Assembly (NCBI GenBank): GCA_010645155.1
Contig: CM021312.1
Coordinates: 7,909,091-7,973,090 of the forward strand
Origin: Tigriopus japonicus
Taxonomy: Eukaryota > Arthropoda > Copepoda > Harpacticoida > Harpacticidae
Direction of reading: 5' to 3'
DNA: 64,000 nt
Shown: positions 32,956 through 44,790 of the stretch, piece after piece
How positions within the stretch are numbered: the first letter of the stretch is position 1
Layout: each line of letters opens with the position of its first letter
Translations under genes and position numbers: made by a program
Notes under the pieces: model-generated
Databases searched by the model: none
Told to the model about the DNA's origin: nothing
What the model saw: only the letters and a program-made list of their open reading frames with translations

Positions 32956-35900
32956 GTAGGAGATTGCTCTCTCTCTCTCTCTTTTTCTCCCATTTTCCAA
33001 GTCTCTGAGATGGTTTGTTCAAGGTATGCCGCCACGCCAGCAAGCAACCAAGACCACTAGTTCGACGACTAGTGTACTCTTTATTTCTGCTGAGCTCATA
33101 TAAGGCCGTCATATTAGTGTCTGAGAAGAAGAGAAAGGAAGCTATCGTACTCCTTCAAAAGCACCAACTCTAGCACAAAGGAGTGAAGAAGCCAAGCTAT
33201 ATACGAGCTTCAGTTTCGCGGTCATTGGGTTGGGTGGTAAGGGCATGACCGAGGGAACTTTTCCTCGGCGACCCTAACTTACCTTGACCACTGCCTCAAA
33301 GCCCAACCACGATTGACTTGGAAAGAGTCCATGGAAATGGGAGACCCAATGCATACACTGCATATACCATTACTTGTAGCCTCACATACTCCTCAACCGA
33401 CACGCATCCTCGCTTACTTACTTACTCACTCACTCACTCACACATACAAACACCGAGATCCAGGAGGGACACAGACGTGTGTGATCCCCGATCTGCTTCC
33501 TTCCTTTTCTTCTCGTCGAGGAGGCTCATTGCTCCAGGTCTTTCCTATCTTCCCCATTCCCTCGTTTGCTCCCTCCATTCCATCTTCTCGTCCCAAAACA
33601 CAAAAGACCTTCCCTTCTTTTCAAGTCTCTGATACCAACTACTACCTTGGTATGGTTGGTTATCCACCATGGCATGGAGAAAAGCCTGTTCCGCTGGGGT
33701 TGAACACTTCTTCACAATGGGCTTCATTAGAAACCTCGAAGACCTGATGATACCACAATGGGTGGGTAGAAATATAGGTACTCTTAGTTCTTGGAACACT
33801 CGAATCAATCAACCAGGGGTAACCCTTGTCTGGTAAAACGAAATATTGCTTTGCTGGTCTTGAAAAATAATATCAAGCTTTCCAGTTTATTGTTGTCAAT
33901 GAATTTATGCTAGGTTCCCATTCATCAATTTGGAATTCGAGAGGAACTCAGATCAATAGATCAATTCGTGACAAGCCCCTTTGAGAAAGAGGTATCCTAC
34001 CAAACCTATCTCATTCTCGTCGAATCAAATGGTCAGAATACTGAGCAACCATCGCAGGGCAAACATTTTTCAAAACCGCCTCCTTTGATTTGGCTGTGGG
34101 GATTAGCAATCACGTTGAGAAAGACTACGCCAGCTCTTGGTTTTGAGTTGTCAATGGTAACCTGTCTTTCTCATGCTTGCTCTCTCTGTTGTGATCAAAG
34201 ACGGAGCTGAGAAGTGAGTCGAAGTCGACCGAGATAGTGGGAAAACCTGGAAGGACCCCTGGGATTTCTATGAGCAGTCATTGTGGTATATCGTTAGGCA
34301 TTCAATTCCTCTCTCCCTTCTCCTAACAACAACAGCATCAGCGACGACCACGCACACAGATCGAGTATTGGTACATAGCCTACACACACACATATATAAC
34401 ATATTGAGGCTGAGCCCCTCGTTTTTATCTGACTTGCATTTGAGCCCAAATGGGAGTTCATTCCAGCCTCTGTGGTATATACATAAGTTGCTCACCCTAG
34501 TAGCAAAGTAGGGTTGTAGGTGACTGAAGTGTGCCAGGGGGGATCGGGACCAAGTGGAATTTACAGCAACACAATCGTAGAATTCTGATCAAAAACTACT
34601 CGTATTTTGGGGATTTAGGGCTTCTATTCTTCGATTCTTTTCAAGGATAGGTGCTATCTACTTTCAAGGAACTCAATGTTGGACGTAGTTGCAGTAGGTA
34701 CTAATTAGTTGTAATTAATTCGTGTCCATCAGAAAGTAACTCATAGAAAAGAGAAGAATATTCGGCCTTTCTGATTTGCTCCCCCAGATATGTGAAGAGC
34801 GAGAAAGACCAAAAAAGAAAGAGGGAACGAAAGAGAGAAATGAGAAGAGGAGAGAGAGAGAGAGAGGAGGCGAAGAGAGAGGATGAGACTTGCTGCAACA
34901 GTTTGGAGGATCTCCCCCCCACTCTCCTTCTCTTTTCTTCGCGAGTTCATTCCTTCGCTACGTTCGCCCACGTTTACCGACCGAGTATGTGACGAAGAAG
35001 GTAAAAGAGCTCAGCTGGAGACCTCAAAGGGGACTTCTTGCCCTGGCACCAGTCGATCCTTTTCTCCCTTCTCTTTCCCTCCTCTCCTCTTCTCTCTCTC
35101 TCTTTCGCCTCAACAATCCACATTGGTTGGAGTAGCAAGAATGTGTAGTAGTGTTGTGTTGAGCATAGCAGTGTACGTGGAAACCTTCTGAAAGGAGAGA
35201 TAGAAACGGGCGCTTTCGAACGAAACCCCTTAGTGTGCTGTTGGCCATGGCCTCTTGTTGGCTTCGACATCGAGTCAGTCGACGGGTAGCTCAGTCAGTC
35301 GGCAGAATGCCATGTAACAAGAAGCAAGGACGGTTCTAATTCTGCACGTTCTTTTTATCTGCCATATGAGTGCTCTCTGATTTTACATTACGCCATTCAA
35401 GAGTAAAGGGCACCACAAGCGGTACTAAGGTATTGATGATTTTAGTGTGTGAAAGTGAGTGTCTTCAAGGGCCCAACCAACAAATCTGAGACTTTGTCCA
35501 CAAGCGAACCAGAAGGTACGGTATCGTAAAGTTTTACAATCTGTTTAATCTTTTGATTGCCCGCAATTGAATCTCGGGCTCATGTTTCCTATCATGTGAA
35601 AGGATCTCTGGACAATGCTTGCCAGGAAGCATGTAATGATGAGAGCTGTTAGTTTATTCCGATGAAGTCGATTAAAGTGAGGGTTTCTAGTAAAACCACT
35701 CAGGAAAACAGCTCCTAAAGCATCTTCCCCATATTGGTACTCTCAATGAATGGGGAAGGTACCACGAATTAATTTGTACCTTGTACATCAACCACAAAGG
35801 GGCGTTTCAAAGACGACGAAACTACTCATTTTCAGGCGTTAATGGTATCATTATCTCCTTCCAGTTTGAAAGGGAGATGTGTTCAAACACAGGCAAAGAG

Positions 35901-36021
35901 GCAATTTAAAAAGAATGCCGTCGACAAGAAAAACCACATCTCGGGGCTCGTGCTCTCTTCGACCGATGAAACAATTGCTTCTTTAACCGCCGTTGATGAT
36001 CGAGCCTCCCAATGGTTCTTT
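32956..36021. other. Gene-free region upstream of TMTC3 with simple repeats
   Basis: Simple repeats include CT runs (32968-32984), a (CTTA/CTCA)n tract (33412-33440), a GA-rich purine block (34796-34885) and a CT-rich block (35070-35110). Long frames here are low-complexity translations of these tracts. A tRNA-like piece lies at 35281-35355 (separate entry). Some of this is probably the 5' UTR and promoter of TMTC3. Confidence 0.4.
35281..35355 (+). other. tRNA-like sequence with Pol III A and B boxes (pseudo-tRNA or SINE head)
   Basis: TAGCTCAGTCAGTCGG at 35287-35302 resembles an A box. GGTTCTAATTCTG beginning near 35332 resembles a B box, at tRNA-like spacing, and a T-run follows at 35351. 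The acceptor and T stems do not pair well, so it is not a functional tRNA. A decayed tRNA or a tRNA-derived SINE promoter is likelier. Confidence 0.3.
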
Positions 36022-36033
36022 TAGAATGAGATC

Positions 36034-39000
36034 ATGAAAAGGTCGAGTGTGGTAACTTGTTTACCCTTTGCCAATGCCAAGCTAGTGAAGAGGTCATCAG
36101 AAATAACGCCCGGCAATATGAGTGCTTTGGGTGCATCAACGGAAACCAACACAATTTTGAGAAAAAAAGTGCCAACGCCTCCCCCTCTCGGAGACTCCAA
36201 CAACAACAAGCATCCGCAATCATTAAACTTGGGCCGGAGGTCCATCACACCAGATAAGAAAGATTCAACTCATTCGAAGAGTTCGACCCTCTTTCGAACT
36301 GAAGATAACAGTGCTAGTTCTAGTTGTCGAGTTTGGATTGATCAACGACTGCCGTTAATTCACTCCTTACTTTTTCTGTTATGTTTATCAGTGTATTGGA
36401 ACTCTTTGGATGGTTCTTTCGTATTCGACGACGTGACGGCAATACGAGACAATCGCGACTTGCGCCCTCATGTTCCTTGGCAGAATCTCTTTGCCAATGA
36501 CTTTTGGGGAACTCCTATGTACAAGGAGCATAGTCACAAATCATATCGTCCTCTGACAGTTTTAACTTTTCGTTGGAACTATGCACTTCACGGACTCAAT
36601 CCTATGGGCTATCATCTCGTCAATGTGATCCTACACGGGATCGTAACTCTGGTCTTCTTTAATGTTGGCAGAGTCTTAGTTTCATCGTCCACAGTGAGCT
36701 TGACCGCTGCAACGCTATTCGCACTCCACCCGGTAAGCTCTCAATTGTCTTTGGACATATGACCATTCCTCACGCAATCGTCCGTTTCATTAGAACTTGG
36801 GAAGAAGGCAAGGAATATTAGCAATGAGATGCGATTTATGTAGCGTCCGACCCTTTAGCCGCCCAAAGTCTGTTGCGCAAGAAACGGTTCTGTCAATCTT
36901 TAGCAACCCGAATTTTGCCGACTTATCCTGATCGGATCTTATTTATTACAGATTCACACGGAGGCTGTGAGTGGCGTTGTGGGACGAGCCGAGCTTTTGT
37001 CCTCCTTTTGGTACCTGATGGCTTTTTTATCCTATACGAAAGCAGTCGGTCGTTCCAAGCGCGTCCAAATTCACCATGCCGCTAACGGGAACTCCAGCAA
37101 CTATTTTCACAACAACAACAACAACTCTTGCTACCAGAACTGTAATAGTGTCTCAACTAGTAGCAGCAGTAGCAGCAGCGGAAACAACTACGGCACTACC
37201 AGTTCAAGTTGTGGGCCAAAGAAACCCTTTCCGTGGAGTTGTCAAGGCACCTCGGCATCATGGGCCTCTTTCATGTGGTCCCTACTGTTTATCACCATTG
37301 CTTTGTTGTGCAAAGAGCAGGGCATTACCATCCTGGCTGTTTGTGTCATTTACGAGCTGTGCATCACCCAACGCTTACTTCTCAGCTTGCCATCACAGTT
37401 CGTCACAATGCGCTCGGTTGTCAAAGGCGGAGCTGCAGGAGGAAAGTTCTCGCCTCAAACTAAAGCCTCTTGCCAGAGAATTTGTGCATTGGTCTTTACC
37501 GGCCTCGTTCTGATGATGATGCGATTGAAAATTATGGTTCAACTTCCAAATTTCTATACCTACGACAATCCGGCAGCCACTGCTCCTGTTCCCTCAAAGC
37601 AATTCACGTATGGATACTTGGTATCGCTGAATGCATGGCTCCTACTCAATCCCAGCAATCTGTGTTGCGACTGGACAATGGGTACTGTGCCACTAGTCAC
37701 CTCGGTCACCGACCCACGACATCTGAGTACAATAACTTTTACTCTGGTCCTCGCTGGACTCATCCATCGCATCTTGAAAAGGGACAGATGTCAAAAGGAA
37801 CTCCCGGTCATTCTAGCTCTGACCGTGATCCCATTCTTGCCTGCCTCTAACCTGCTTTTTCCCGTTGGGTTTGTGGTGGCGGAAAGAGTCTTATATCTAC
37901 CCTCTATGGGTTTCAGTCTGCTAGTAGCCATTGGATGGCACAAGTGTCACAAACGTCTTTCCACATTAAGGGACACCAAAGTGAGAAAGGTCTTTACTCT
38001 CCTGTGGAGTCTGGGACTTGTGTTCTGTTTAGTCAGCCATGCTTGTAAAGTCTGGCTCCGCAACGCTGACTGGAAAGACGAATACTCGTTGTTCAGCTCA
38101 GGTCTGAAAGTGACGGATCGAAATGCAAAGTTGTTCAGCAACGTAGGACACGCACTTGAGAAACAGGAGCGCTTTGAAGAGGCTCTTCAATATTTCCATC
38201 AAGCCGTGATAGTTCAGCCGGATGATATTGGAGCGCACATAAACGTTGGACGGACCTTGAATCATTTAAAACGCTTTCAAGAGGCGGAAGCTGCTTACAC
38301 CAAGGCAAAGAACCTTCTGCCCCAATCACGATCTGGCGAGACTTATTATGCCCGGGTGGCTCCTAACCACTTGAATGTTTTCCTCAATTTAGCCACTCTC
38401 ATATCTCGCAATGATTCTCGACTCGAGGAAGCCGATCTATTATATAGGCAGGCCATATCTATGAGAGCAGACTACACACAGGCCTACATAAATCGTGGCG
38501 ACATTCTCATCAAACTCAATCGTACCCGAGAGGCTCAGGCAGTTTATGAAAAAGCTCTGTCTTTTGAGCGCGATAATCCTGATCTACTGTACAACATGGG
38601 TGTGGTCATGTTAAATCAAAACAAGATCTCCCAGGCTTTGAATTACTTCGATCTGGCTCTTAAAGAGGATCCAGATCACCGACAGGCACTTATGAACTCT
38701 GCCATTCTAATTCAAGAGACGGGGATTCGACAACTCCGAAGGGTGGCCATTGAACGTCTAATGAAAATCGTTGGCCCGGAAGCAAAGGATGTGAATGAAC
38801 GGGTATTCTTCAATTTGGCCATGCTTCACATGGACGATGGGGATTTGCCTTCTGCGGAGCTCTTCTTCCAAAAGGCCATTCAAGCCCAACCGGATTTCCG
38901 CTCTGCCCTCTTCAATTATGCTCTTCTTTTGTCTGAAACGGGTCGAGCTGCTCAAAGTGGTCCTCTTCTTCATCAATTGATTCACTATCATCCGGACCAC

Positions 39001-39327
39001 GTCAAAGGGCTCATTCTTCTTGGAGATCTGTACGTCAATCACGCAGGAGACTTACAGAAGGCTGAAGAGTGCTACCGAACCATATTGAAGTTGGAGCCTA
39101 ATCACGTGCAAGGAAGACACAACCTCTGTGTTGTGTTGTTAGAGCAAGATCCCAATCGTCTGGAGAGTTTGGTGAAAGCCAAAGAATGTCTCGAATCCGT
39201 GAGAGAATCTGCCCCCGACGAGGATTACATTCTGAAACATCTTGGTATTGTCAAGGCCAAAGTTGAGTCCCTGACCGAGTCTATTCGCCTGTCTGAGCAT
39301 CACTCACATTTTCCCGAAATGCCTTAA
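36034..39327 (+). CDS. TMTC3: TMTC3, ER protein O-mannosyltransferase with TPR repeats (2 exons)
   Basis: Exons are 36034-36732 and 36952-39327, joined in phase 0, giving 1024 residues (human about 915). An in-frame TAG at 36022-36024 supports the start. TMTC1-4 (family GT105) transfer mannose to cadherin domains in the ER. Residues 1-100 are a variable Ser/Thr-rich tail. The first membrane segment (about 107-122) is followed by the conserved lumenal GSFVFDDV (Asp132/Asp133). SHKSYRPLTVLTFRWNY and HTEAVSGVVGRAELLSSFWY come next. Further membrane segments run to about residue 610, with CKEQGIT, NAWLLLNPSNLCCDWTMG and VAERVLYLPSMGF. About nine TPR units span 625-1005. The match to TMTC3 is closer than to other TMTCs. 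A Asn/Ser-rich insertion sits at about 280-320. The probable poly(A) signal is AATAAA at 39916-39921. Confidence 0.96.
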
Positions 39328-39971
39328 TCCATCCAAGACTTTCAACCTTAACCCCAAAAGAGAGAGATAGAAAATGAGAACAAAGGACAGGCGCATCCCA
39401 AACACAAATACATAGATAGAGATAAAAAGCAAGAGACCTTCCCAAAAAGGTTTCAGAAGCGACATACTCTTTAGGCTCAATATCTAACTCATATTTCTAC
39501 CCCTGTCCCATGTTTGCACTTTTAAGATAACAATCAATCGTTAATCATCGTCATATCTTCAAATTCTCTCCCCAATGACCCTATTTATCTAACTTTACCT
39601 ACTTCGTGATACCTTCAAGATTCACATGAATGCAAATTCCAAAGACCTGCCAAATATTTCCCGTGTTTGGCGGCCATGTCAAAAACTATTCCTCTTCAAA
39701 TGCAAACGCTCCATGTGATAATATAAATGTGTGTAGTATGTATTAGATAGCTACCTGGAAAGATTAGCAAACATGTGACTTGATCCACTACTTCAGGGCA
39801 TGGCCTCAATCGAAACCAAGTAGTCTAAATGTCCATTCTGGCCTCAGTGTTAGATGTCAACCACTAATCAATTATTTTCCGTACTTGTCAACCACGTGTG
39901 TATTCTTTCAGTATTAATAAAGACCTACCCTACCCCACAAATTTATTCACAAGGAGACATGCACAAAGGTA
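39328..39971 (+). other. Probable TMTC3 3' UTR
   Basis: No coding sequence is seen. The AATAAA at 39916-39921 suggests a 3' UTR of about 600 nt. Confidence 0.5.
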
Positions 39972-39979
39972 ACTCAGGT

Positions 39980-40275
39980 TAGAGGGCTAACAGAGAAATG
40001 ACACTCCAAAAATATTCACGAGTATCCAAGCCTGCGCTGTGTGTGTGATGGGATTAGATGTTGAACATGCCTAGTTATGTGATTCACAGCCCAAACTTGC
40101 GTTTTTAGGGAATCAGTGGCAATTGTGCTCATTCAATAGCTTTGGTCAAACAAGAGCAATGTATGATGAATTAAGTCACTTAACACCCTTGCTGAATGCT
40201 GCCAGATCAATGAAGTGTGTTCAAAACAAATCTCCACTAACTGTACTGGAGTGACATTTCTCTGTTAGCCCTCTA
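39980..40275. mobile_element. MITE, 296 bp, with inverted ends and near-perfect 8-bp target duplication
   Basis: The left end is TAGAGGGCTAACAGAGAAAT and the right end is its inverse (ATTTCTCTGTTAGCCCTCTA). The inverted repeats continue to about 30 bp with one mismatch. Flanks are ACTCAGGT (39972-39979) and GCTCAGGT (40276-40283), an 8-bp duplication with one change, fitting a hAT- or P-type element. There is no coding capacity. Confidence 0.7.
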
Positions 40276-40283
40276 GCTCAGGT

Positions 40284-42612
40284 GAGCAGTTTTAAATCAT
40301 ACCGCTAGCGGTAAAACAAGGCTGTTGGCTGTTTTGAGTTACTTGGTCCATTTTGGCAAATTCAAGTCATTTTAATTTCAGTGTGTATTCAGAGTGTAGG
40401 TTTGTGAAAATGGTCACTATTTTACATTTAGATACCCTTGCACACAACTGGCACGATCCCCGTTAGGGTAAGAAAATCCTACCGACTGCGCCATGTTAAG
40501 TGATCATGGAACGCGTACTCGAGTAGATTGGTGAAATGGTACTGATTTATTTACGGAGCGACGAGATAACAAGTTATTGTGAAATTGCGTTAACTATAGA
40601 TTCTAGTTATGACTGAACACCTAAAAAGATGTTGTAAAAACTATTTCATTTCTCTTTATGGGAAACATTTTTAAATATTGATAAAATTCTATGAAATCAA
40701 CTGAGTCAATATTCATCTTTCAATTCTTTTTAGGATCACTGTCACTCATTTTTCCACTTACACAAGGTTTGCATAAGTGTTTTTTAGTCAATCGCCTTGA
40801 AAGTGAATTTTGCATATTATTGATCAAGGATGACTCAACGAAGGATATATTACAGAATACCAATTACGGCCTAGCTACTATAATGAAAATTCAACTCACT
40901 CCACTGAAATAACCTCTCATTTTAATACAATGGCAGGCCTTGAGTTGTATTTCTGTAGTTCGTCCTAAAGAATCAAGATGTCCTTGTATTGGCCCAGCTC
41001 CAGCCAAGGTCTCTAAATGTGAAATATCGATCGTTTCCACGAACTTGAAACTCTTTGAATAGAAATGACTTGAATTTGGCAAAATGGGATGGGCACCTCA
41101 GCACAGCCAACGGCCATGTTTGACCGCTAACGGAAAGATTTAATTGCTCACTCAGGCAACCTTTGTGCATGTCCCATTCTTTGACATTTGCTCTCCAAAA
41201 TAAATTATTGAGCTTATGCATGATTATAAACTGCATTAAAAAAAAAATGTTCGTTATCAATTTATTCACTGATTTCCTTCATTCAAAGCTGATCATTGAA
41301 GGCGAGTCTCCACAAAACATGAAGGGCTAGTTTATAGCTGGTTTTTTTAACCAGTGTGTTGCAAAAAGAGATGCAATCTGCTTGCACGTGTAAAGCGTTT
41401 CAAAGAATAAATCAACCAACGCTGTCAACTTTGACTAATCAAACTCGAGAAAAATATGAAGAATAGGATTTTCCTCGAACTGAATCATTATCATTCAAGG
41501 ATCAAAAATGGATCATTCCAACTCTAATAACTCAGCAGCTGTTCAGCACAATTTACTTTGAAGTCAACGTGTATCTGAATGTATTCTAAATATCCATTGA
41601 CTAGTTTTTAAAAGTTATTTTTGATAATAGGTTTTAGGCACACTTTTTCCCTAAGCTTAGACAAATGATAATTTAGACACCTTAGCATACGTGATGTTTG
41701 GGATATTTCTTCCCAAAACATTTTTCATGGGGTACTCTAGGATTTCTCGACATGAATTTTAAATTTATTTGTCATGATTGTGGGGTAAACTTATTTAAAT
41801 CAAAATTTAAAGTGTTCGGTGTTACGAGAACCATAAAAATGGAGCTTTCAAAAATCCTTCAGAGCCCCTTGGAGCCCCAGGGCCCCCAGTTTAAGAATCA
41901 TAGTTCTACACATTCTCAACTTCTGAGAGCCTTTCAGTTGCCCAACATGGAGTTTTTAATCCAGTGCAAATGAACAATGATAAAACACTTTTGAGAGGTT
42001 GCGCAATCCTACAATTTTCTTGCGGATGAGCTCTCTGAAACTCTTTGAACCTGAAAAATATTTCATTCCTTTTCATGTCGGATTGAATGTGGATTAAACC
42101 CTCATTCATACATTTTGAGCTCAAATTTTGACTATTTAAATGAGTTATCATAATTTATATAAATCCCCTCCCCCCCATAGCCCAATATTTATTGTCAAGT
42201 TGAATCATTGCGAGTTGTTGTTGAGATGTAAATGTTCACATGCACATCCACCGAGGAGACTGGTACTACCTGTCATCTCTCGCAGTTCTCCCCAACTCAG
42301 TTCATAGCACTTGAAAGATACACTGACCTTCTCCGTGCTGGTCATTTTCAAACATATCAAGGGAAATGTGGTTGAAGAATGCAAAATATAATCAAAAAAA
42401 TTCCGGTATTTAAAGGGGCGATCAGGGGGATCCTCACGACTTTGCTTTCCATCTAACACCCTTGAAACCCAAAGTGTGCCTGATAAGCCTCGTGAAAATA
42501 TGCCCTCTGATTTGAGTGAAAAAAAATCATCATGATTTGATGCGTGTTAAAGTGGGAGTTTTCCAATCAGTTGAGGTTATGCAGGAGTGTGGTGTTGGCA
42601 TGATTGTGGACT
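40284..42612. other. Gene-free region upstream of the VSP gene
   Basis: No supported gene is present. Frames at 40691-40912, 40973-41269 and 41698-41973 resemble nothing known. The DNA just before the VSP ATG should contain its promoter, but no clear element was recognised. Confidence 0.4.
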
Positions 42613-44469
42613 ATGAAGCGCTATGACAATTTCAAAGGAGACGGGATTCCTGTAGATGTAGTGGACATTGTCCAGACCGCTGCGGAGGGCGATCAAACGC
42701 GGAAATCCGTCGATATGGACGAAGAGCAAGGGTTTTCCAATCCTTTGGCTTCTCAAGAATTCCAGAGGCATCACAGTCAGATTCTTCAAGCCCCTTCAGC
42801 CTCTTCGTCTGTTGCTCTGAATGGATACCAACCATCTAACGGAACCTCAAAGGCCAAGGCTGACAGCCTCGAATTCGATCACATCGAAGTGTCTTTGGTG
42901 GATGATGCGGGTGCAGCCGTTCCTGATGAGGTCTTGGTCAATGCCTCAGACTTCTTTTTGGAAAACAACGATAACTACAACTTAACTTGGAGAGAAGCGT
43001 CTCATCAAATATCCGAGGTGGCTGAAGATCCTTCTCGACCTCCAGTTCCTGGATGGAATGTTCCCTATTGTCGATGGCGTTTACGAAGGGTCATAGAGAG
43101 CCTCTTCTTTCGAGTTCTCACGCTTTTTTTGATCTTGTTTGATATTGTCATTGTGATTCTAGATCTGGCTTCGAGCAAACAAGAAGACTCGATATCGACC
43201 TATCAGATAATAGACCTCATTTTTACCATCTACTTTGTGGTGGAGATCATCCTCCGTCTTCTAGCACTGACCCAGCCTCTGTTCTTCTCCACGTGGTACA
43301 ATGTGGTGGATTTCGCTGTGGTTCTCATCACTTTTGTGATAGTCGTTGTTGGAATGACGCAAAACACGTGGGCGGAAAGGCTCTCGCTTCTGACCTTATT
43401 ACGTTTGGTTCGGATTTTCCGTCTGATTCGGTTATATACAGAAAAACAACAAATCGAAACCGCAGCTCGTCAAATGGTATCGCAGAATAAGCGCCGCTAC
43501 CAACAAAATGGCTTTGATCTTGATCTCACGTATGTCACGGCAAGAATTATTGCCACCAGTTTTCCATCGTCGGGGCTCTGGGCATGGTATAGGAACCCCA
43601 TTAGCCGGGTGAGCCAGTTCTTGGACACTCAACATCCAGATCGGTACAAAATCTACAACTTATGCTCGGAAAAGACTTACGACACGGCGTATTTCCACCA
43701 TCGTGTGGAACGCTTCATGATCGATGATCACAACGTACCCAGTCTTCAACAAATGTTGGATTTTGCTCAAAGTGCGAAAAATTGGCTAAATGCACATCCT
43801 GAAAACGTGATTGTGGTGCATTGTAAAGGAGGCAAGGGTCGTACTGGCACCATGATCTGTGTTTGGTTGGTGGAAGCAGGCATATTCACGAGTGCCAATC
43901 AGAGCCTGGAATATTTTGGACAGAGGAGAACGGACATGAACGTTAGCAAGAAGTTCCAAGGCGTGGAAACACCAAGCCAAAGTCGTTATGTTGGCTATTA
44001 TGAGGTCATGAAGAACCATTTAGGCGGCCAAGTGCCCACTTCCAGCCCCTTGCTTTTGAGGAAGATCGTAATAAGGGGAATGATGTATGTGGGAGAAGGT
44101 AATGGCGATGACTTTTTCTTCAAAGTTGACCAAGGAAACGGAAAGGATCTTTATTCGGCTCATATTGGTTTTCGAAGAAATTGTCATGTTACCTACAATC
44201 CCGAACGCGATATCTTGGAAATAACCACACTGAATTCTCCCAAGTTAGACGGTGATGTGAGAGTTCTCTTTCAAACCAATTCCAAGACCGTGCCCAAAGG
44301 CTATGAAGATTGTCCATTTTACTTCTGGTTCAATACTGCCTTTGTTGCTGAGGAGAGTCGAAAGCTTACTTTGACCCGGGAACAACTGGACAATCCCCAC
44401 AAACCCAAAACGTGGCACTGTTTCCGCGAAACATTTCAAATTGAGGTCTACTTTGCCGAGGGGACTTGA
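42613..44469 (+). CDS. Voltage-sensing phosphatase (VSP/TPTE type), single exon
   Basis: One exon encodes 618 residues. An in-frame TGA at 42601-42603 precedes the ATG by nine bases, so the 5' end is complete. VSPs couple membrane voltage to dephosphorylation of phosphoinositides such as PI(4,5)P2. After an acidic/Ser-rich N-terminus (1-155) come four membrane segments: S1 about 160-185, S2 about 200-222 (IIDLIFTIYFVVEIILRLLA), S3 about 230-250, and S4 with Arg264, 267, 270 and 273 at every third position. The linker SQNKRRYQQNGFDLDLTYVT, the MIDDHNVPS loop, and the active site HCKGGKGRTG with Cys404 and Arg410 match Ci-VSP. GVETPSQSRYVGYYE and a PTEN-type C2 domain ending near CPFYFWFNT and LDNPHKPKTW follow. 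AATAAA is at 44612-44617. It looks catalytically and electrically intact. Confidence 0.96.
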   Translation: MKRYDNFKGDGIPVDVVDIVQTAAEGDQTRKSVDMDEEQGFSNPLASQEFQRHHSQILQAPSASSSVALNGYQPSNGTSKAKADSLEFDHIEVSLVDDAGAAVPDEVLVNASDFFLENNDNYNLTWREASHQISEVAEDPSRPPVPGWNVPYCRWRLRRVIESLFFRVLTLFLILFDIVIVILDLASSKQEDSISTYQIIDLIFTIYFVVEIILRLLALTQPLFFSTWYNVVDFAVVLITFVIVVVGMTQNTWAERLSLLTLLRLVRIFRLIRLYTEKQQIETAARQMVSQNKRRYQQNGFDLDLTYVTARIIATSFPSSGLWAWYRNPISRVSQFLDTQHPDRYKIYNLCSEKTYDTAYFHHRVERFMIDDHNVPSLQQMLDFAQSAKNWLNAHPENVIVVHCKGGKGRTGTMICVWLVEAGIFTSANQSLEYFGQRRTDMNVSKKFQGVETPSQSRYVGYYEVMKNHLGGQVPTSSPLLLRKIVIRGMMYVGEGNGDDFFFKVDQGNGKDLYSAHIGFRRNCHVTYNPERDILEITTLNSPKLDGDVRVLFQTNSKTVPKGYEDCPFYFWFNTAFVAEESRKLTLTREQLDNPHKPKTWHCFRETFQIEVYFAEGT

Positions 44470-44788
44470 TCCAAATTCGATAACCAATTTGTGTGGGCAA
44501 GGTTTCAGAACACGAAGAAAAAAAGACACCAATATTGTATGTTAGACAAACCTTTGTCCGGAACCGTATTCGCAAACACTTCAAACTCGCGGTCGAACAC
44601 GAGCTTTATCAAATAAAACAAGTTTGCCAGGAAAGCCCATCCGAAGTCCCTCTTTCTCTCTCTTTGTTCCAAAACTCCTGCCGTTCACTTCCTTGCTCCA
44701 CATGTCATTTGGGGAGCCAGAAGGCCAAGCTCGGCAGGCATCTGCAGTCTTGACTGTCAACCATGCATATGAGTAGGTCGTCTTGTAC
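44470..44788 (+). other. VSP 3' UTR and downstream flank
   Basis: The AATAAA at 44612-44617 suggests a 3' UTR of about 160 nt. Nothing else is recognised before the mariner insertion. Confidence 0.5.
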
Positions 44789-44790
44789 TA

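Noticed and set aside
33313..33747. 144-codon frame and overlapping shadows
   Set aside because: It is a low-complexity translation of CT/CA-rich simple repeats.
34741..35270. Several overlapping frames on both strands rich in Arg/Glu/Ser/Leu
   Set aside because: They arise from GA- and CT-rich tracts; both strands are open because of composition.
35281..35355. Functional tRNA gene
   Set aside because: A- and B-box words are present but acceptor, D and T stems do not pair.
42604..42612. Extension of VSP by three codons (TTG start)
   Set aside because: The TTG follows an in-frame TGA directly; the ATG at 42613 is the sensible start.
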